This document shows positions 60,698 through 64,000 of a DNA stretch of 64,000 nt, piece after piece. Origin of the DNA: UBA946 sp031550725. GTDB taxonomy: Bacteria; Bacillota; Clostridia; Oscillospirales; Ruminococcaceae. A program made the translations under genes and the position numbers. The notes under the pieces are model-generated. The model saw only the letters and a program-made list of their open reading frames with translations, did no database searches and had not been told where the DNA came from. Within the stretch, counting starts at the first letter, position 1, and each line of letters begins with the position of its first letter. The stretch is from positions 1 through 64,000 of the forward strand of contig JAVBOH010000005.1 of NCBI GenBank assembly GCA_031550725.1, written 5' to 3'.

Positions 60698-61555
60698 CTA
60701 TTCTTGCGAAAGCAATGTAATATTTTTATTTTTTATTATATTTTTACCTGTTATAAATGCTATTACATTTATAATTATTAAGTATACCAAAGATAGAATT
60801 ATTGGGAACTCTGTTTTGTTAAAAAGCTCATTATAATGCCATCCAATTGTTGAATTAGCCATAGGAAAAATCCATTTAAGCGGACTGTTTGTTATCCACA
60901 AAACCAATCCACCACTTAGGATGCTTAAATTAACTGCCATACCTATTATTTTATTAAATTTTAAAGTAAAGCACATTTGAATTTGAACTGTAAATAACAA
61001 ATATAAAAAGATAAAAACAATACTCAAAATAACGGCTTTATATGGTGTAAAATTATTAATAATCGATAAATCTAATATTGCTAACGGATATTTTCTTTTA
61101 ATTTCGTTAAAAACTTCAAGGTGTATATCATTAACTGCGATACTCCATCCATTTGCTATAAAAGAATTCTTTACAATTAATAATGATGAGAATAAAAGCA
61201 ATAACAAAACAAATGACAAAATTGCTGTTATGACAAAAATCAATTGATTTATATACCACTTAGTTCGTCCTGTACGTAACATAACAAATAATGAATTTCT
61301 ATTTATATTTGGATTATCTATCATTAACACCATAAAAGTAATAATTAAGACGGGAATAGTATAGCCATTACTCAAAATTATTATGAATGCTTCTAAAATG
61401 TTTGTAGGTTCATTTAATATTGCTGAATATTCAGTTAAAGGTTTTATAACATAAATATAATAAAATATAAGAGAAAACGCTGTTATTAGTTGCTTATCAC
61501 TTTTTATCCATCGTTGATATTCAGATTTTGCTAAATATAAAAATGCATTTAACAC
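60698..61555 (-). CDS. ABC-2-like permease, module 1
   Basis: 285 residues from GTG 61555 (GGGGAG 6 nt upstream). Segments about 22-40, 58-78, 98-128, 175-198, 204-222 and 252-272 are hydrophobic, with loop PNINRNSLFVMLRTGRTKWYINQ and WHYNELFNKTEFPII. It is a paralogue of the permease at 57029. It overlaps the upstream permease gene by 7 nt. No ATPase follows; the next gene is the secreted protein. Confidence 0.8.
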   Translation of the reverse strand: MLNAFLYLAKSEYQRWIKSDKQLITAFSLIFYYIYVIKPLTEYSAILNEPTNILEAFIIILSNGYTIPVLIITFMVLMIDNPNINRNSLFVMLRTGRTKWYINQLIFVITAILSFVLLLLLFSSLLIVKNSFIANGWSIAVNDIHLEVFNEIKRKYPLAILDLSIINNFTPYKAVILSIVFIFLYLLFTVQIQMCFTLKFNKIIGMAVNLSILSGGLVLWITNSPLKWIFPMANSTIGWHYNELFNKTEFPIILSLVYLIIINVIAFITGKNIIKNKNITLLSQE

Positions 61556-62457
61556 ATTATTCTCCCCTTTAATATTTTACCACATACTAAATATAATAGC
61601 ACCAATATAACGATTATTGCAATAAAATACCAATAATAATCTATACCTGCACCACTCATTGTTCCAGGAGTTACAAACGCTATATTTGACGGACTTAATA
61701 GTAAGTATTTTGGGTTATATTGTTTATCAAATAGCGATTTTGCAATCTGATCCATTAAGTAAAAGCATACCATAGGTAAACCTATTGATTTATATCTGTT
61801 CATAGTCAGCGTAAATAAAAACATACATATTTGTGCTGTTAATATAAGAAACATTAATAAAGTTAAACAATTCTGAAAAACAAGTATAAATTCGCTTTCT
61901 GTATTAAATAGTTTATTTAAAGGAGCTTGCGTAAGCAAAGGTAATATTGTTTTTTCACCGTATTCATTAAATCCATATTCATTTATATGTGGAAATTTTA
62001 TACTTACTATTAATATAAAAATTAAATATCCTATTAAAAAAGAACCGGCTCCAAGTAATCCGTTCATTAAGTAGGATTTATTCCAATACGATTTAAAGCT
62101 TTTTCTTGATAGTTTCATTTTATAAAATCCACTGTTTATTTCATCAGCAAAATTCATAATAAAAGGCAAACCTACTATAAAAGGCAAAAACACTATCAAC
62201 CATTCATTATTATATAATCCGACACTTATTGCTGGTACAGAATAATTAGCAGAGCATAATAATTCTTCTTTTTCTGAATATATAATATGCTGTATTATTG
62301 TTCTATTAGGTAATGATGTTCCAGAAGGATTACAATTTGTGAACAATAGCATAAATAACGTTATAAATACAGAAAAAACAAAAAATCCAATCGAAATTAA
62401 AATATCCCTAACATACCCATGCTTTAAATCAGAGTAAATTTTTATTAATTTTTGCAT
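61549..62457 (-). CDS. ABC-2-like permease, module 1 (second subunit)
   Basis: 302 residues. Six hydrophobic segments (about 19-40, 84-105, 133-155, 190-218, 224-240 and 270-295) and a long extracytoplasmic loop (SGTSLPNRTIIQHIIYSEKE) are visible. It is homologous to the permease at 57882. It follows the lipoprotein gene by 20 nt with an AGGTGG Shine-Dalgarno. It probably pairs with the 60698 product. Confidence 0.8.
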   Translation of the reverse strand: MQKLIKIYSDLKHGYVRDILISIGFFVFSVFITLFMLLFTNCNPSGTSLPNRTIIQHIIYSEKEELLCSANYSVPAISVGLYNNEWLIVFLPFIVGLPFIMNFADEINSGFYKMKLSRKSFKSYWNKSYLMNGLLGAGSFLIGYLIFILIVSIKFPHINEYGFNEYGEKTILPLLTQAPLNKLFNTESEFILVFQNCLTLLMFLILTAQICMFLFTLTMNRYKSIGLPMVCFYLMDQIAKSLFDKQYNPKYLLLSPSNIAFVTPGTMSGAGIDYYWYFIAIIVILVLLYLVCGKILKGRIMC

Positions 62458-62477
62458 GGGTTAATCCACCTTTCGTC

Positions 62478-63863
62478 TTACTTTGTTATTACTTCCCTTG
62501 TATTTGGCAGCATTATTTTAATTTGACTTGTGACAGCATCAACAAAGTATATTTCAATTTCATTCATATCTATAAATGAATTCTGTGCTGGTCTAAAACA
62601 CCAATATGGTCTGATTTCAAAATCACATTTATCATAACATATATCTTGTAAATAATATGGATCTTCCCATAATTCAAAATACGGATAATCTTTGCAAACA
62701 ATCGCATAATTAAGTTCTGCACTCTCTATATTTAATGCAATATTTGATGCTAAAGCTTCAGATAATATATCAGCAGCAGCTCCAAGGGTAAGCAATTCAT
62801 TACCTGAATTCGTTTCTTCTAAATATTCATATTTAAAATCTTTAACAAATCGTGTTAATTGTTCTTTTCCTATACACCATGTCATACCTACATTTTCTAC
62901 CATAAATGGATTTCTACTTTGTATACATTCATCATCTTGACGTAAAAACATATTTGTTTCATAATAGTTACCGTTTTTATCACTATGTTGAACATTATAC
63001 AAATAACCATAACCTAAGTTTAACTTTATTACATAAAATTCTTTAACCTTATATTCAAAATTTTCAATATCATTAAATGATAAATATGTATTCCAAAAAT
63101 TTTCTATGTAAGTTATTGATTCTAACGCATTCCAAGTTTCACCACTTGTTTCCATAACATATTCCAAATCAGATGGAATTACTTCATATTGTAGATTGTA
63201 TTTTTCTACAATATTTTTACTAGATTCATAAAAATAATTCTCATTGCCATATGCACCAACTTCAGATCCCCATACATTTCCTATTGAATAGACATAAGTA
63301 GATAATGAAATATCTGCATTTTTATCTGGTATAAATGCTTTCATACCATAAAAATATGTATTTGGTCCTCTTACTCCATCTCCTGCATAATTTCCTGGCT
63401 CAAAAGTAACAGGATATTTAGGATATACTGGTGAATATTGTTCAGTTTCTGTGTAAAGAGATTGATTTGTTACATCAAATTTATTTTTATAGATATACCC
63501 TACAACATCTTCAAAACCACTATAACCCTTCCCATTAATTTTAATATCATATGTAGGCATAATATCTCCATTACCTACTCTGGTATTTTTAATCACCATA
63601 TTTGAATAGGATTTTTCAACATCATATTCTAATTGATTACGAATATCAGTTATATTTCCTCTTTCAACAATAGTTATATTTGAATTATCGTTATTCGCTG
63701 TTTTTCCTGTCGTATAATCAACTATTTCTATTTCTCTAGTGGAAGTACTATTTAGAATATTTATGTTTTCTATTACCTCATCAGGTGTCTCTGCACAAGA
63801 ACATAAAATACTAGTTGATATAAACATCATTAATATAGCTAATACGATTTTGTTTTTTCCCAT
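62478..63863 (-). CDS. Lipoprotein of ABC module 1
   Basis: 461 residues. The signal peptide ends ILCSC (lipobox; acylated Cys about 22) and continues AETPDEVIENI. The long extracytoplasmic region holds FEVKEFYVIKLN-type beta strands and ends with DAVTSQIKIMLPN. It parallels the module 2 lipoprotein in order and opening motif but is about 65 residues longer. It starts with GGAGG upstream. It opens the minus-strand run of eight genes down to 56394. Confidence 0.75.
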   Translation of the reverse strand: MGKNKIVLAILMMFISTSILCSCAETPDEVIENINILNSTSTREIEIVDYTTGKTANNDNSNITIVERGNITDIRNQLEYDVEKSYSNMVIKNTRVGNGDIMPTYDIKINGKGYSGFEDVVGYIYKNKFDVTNQSLYTETEQYSPVYPKYPVTFEPGNYAGDGVRGPNTYFYGMKAFIPDKNADISLSTYVYSIGNVWGSEVGAYGNENYFYESSKNIVEKYNLQYEVIPSDLEYVMETSGETWNALESITYIENFWNTYLSFNDIENFEYKVKEFYVIKLNLGYGYLYNVQHSDKNGNYYETNMFLRQDDECIQSRNPFMVENVGMTWCIGKEQLTRFVKDFKYEYLEETNSGNELLTLGAAADILSEALASNIALNIESAELNYAIVCKDYPYFELWEDPYYLQDICYDKCDFEIRPYWCFRPAQNSFIDMNEIEIYFVDAVTSQIKIMLPNTREVITK

Positions 63864-64000
63864 TTTGTTAGTTCCTCCATGTAATGCCCCTATTTTAGTT
63901 TCTGTTTCTTGAATAATTTTACTTTTAATATTACTATTTGACTGATGTCATCTGATAAATTAAAGTAATATAAGCCAATGCATTAAATGCATCAGCTTAT

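Noticed and set aside
1..64000. CRISPR arrays, rRNA and tRNA genes
   Set aside because: I found no regularly spaced identical repeats of 25-40 bp and no rRNA core or tRNA cloverleaf with a TTCRANY arm; a dedicated search program could still detect a divergent tRNA.

Overview
The window is AT-rich Firmicutes DNA with short Shine-Dalgarno-led genes. The gene content (vegetative OmpR-type systems, ABC-2 exporters, DegV, thiamine salvage genes, large serine recombinases, MobC/MobA elements) fits a gut or rumen Clostridia member of the Ruminococcus/Oscillospiraceae type. The species assignment is inference; no rRNA or tRNA gene is visible to test it.

Layout. 0-0.7 kb: debris of a mobilizable element (RHH gene out of frame, inverted fragment of mobC). 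0.8-4.5 kb: a hybrid sensor kinase with two different extracytoplasmic ligand-binding domains. 4.7-8.4 kb: small membrane proteins, a GNAT enzyme and decaying genes (DUF1330, nucleotidyltransferase, methyltransferase). 8.5-11.7 kb: thiD-thiE-thiM behind a thiC that has lost its 5' end and any upstream TPP riboswitch. The lesion sits at one copy of a 37-bp repeat whose other copy lies at 4.7 kb, at the end of the truncated DUF1330 gene. 11.8-12.8 kb: WYL regulator.

13.0-26.6 kb (nearly all minus strand) looks like one envelope-stress locus. It has two ABC ATPase/permease pairs, a charged helical protein, an OmpR/HisKA two-component system, membrane proteins, a tiny amphipathic 11-mer-repeat protein, a radical SAM/SPASM protein, a DegV protein and a cardiolipin synthase. 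Five promoters here share a triple CAAAC repeat at exactly 11-bp spacing, ending 15 nt before the -10 position. This is the arrangement expected for an OmpR-family activator and is the strongest regulatory signal in the window.

26.7-29.4 kb: an ABC operon whose first ATPase gene was cut by insertion of a resolvase fragment. 29.4-34.9 kb: a scrapyard of amidoligase, recombinase, IS66, IS3 and phage-amidase pieces around four intact accessory genes. 34.9-44.6 kb: an integrative mobilizable element with a large serine recombinase, HU, a CHC2 protein, MobC and MobA. Its cargo is a 1464-residue metallophosphoesterase-NACHT-helical-repeat protein, a strong candidate for an undescribed antiphage NLR-like system.

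44.6-56.3 kb: small metabolic and regulatory genes (VOC, GyrI-like, FAD reductase, SDR/MarR pair, PEBP, AraC regulators, nitroreductase-pentapeptide fusion, NYN protein) interrupted by gene fragments. 56.4-63.9 kb: two paralogous lipoprotein-permease-permease modules on the minus strand, sharing one ATPase and separated by a small secreted protein, a possible peptide export or immunity system.
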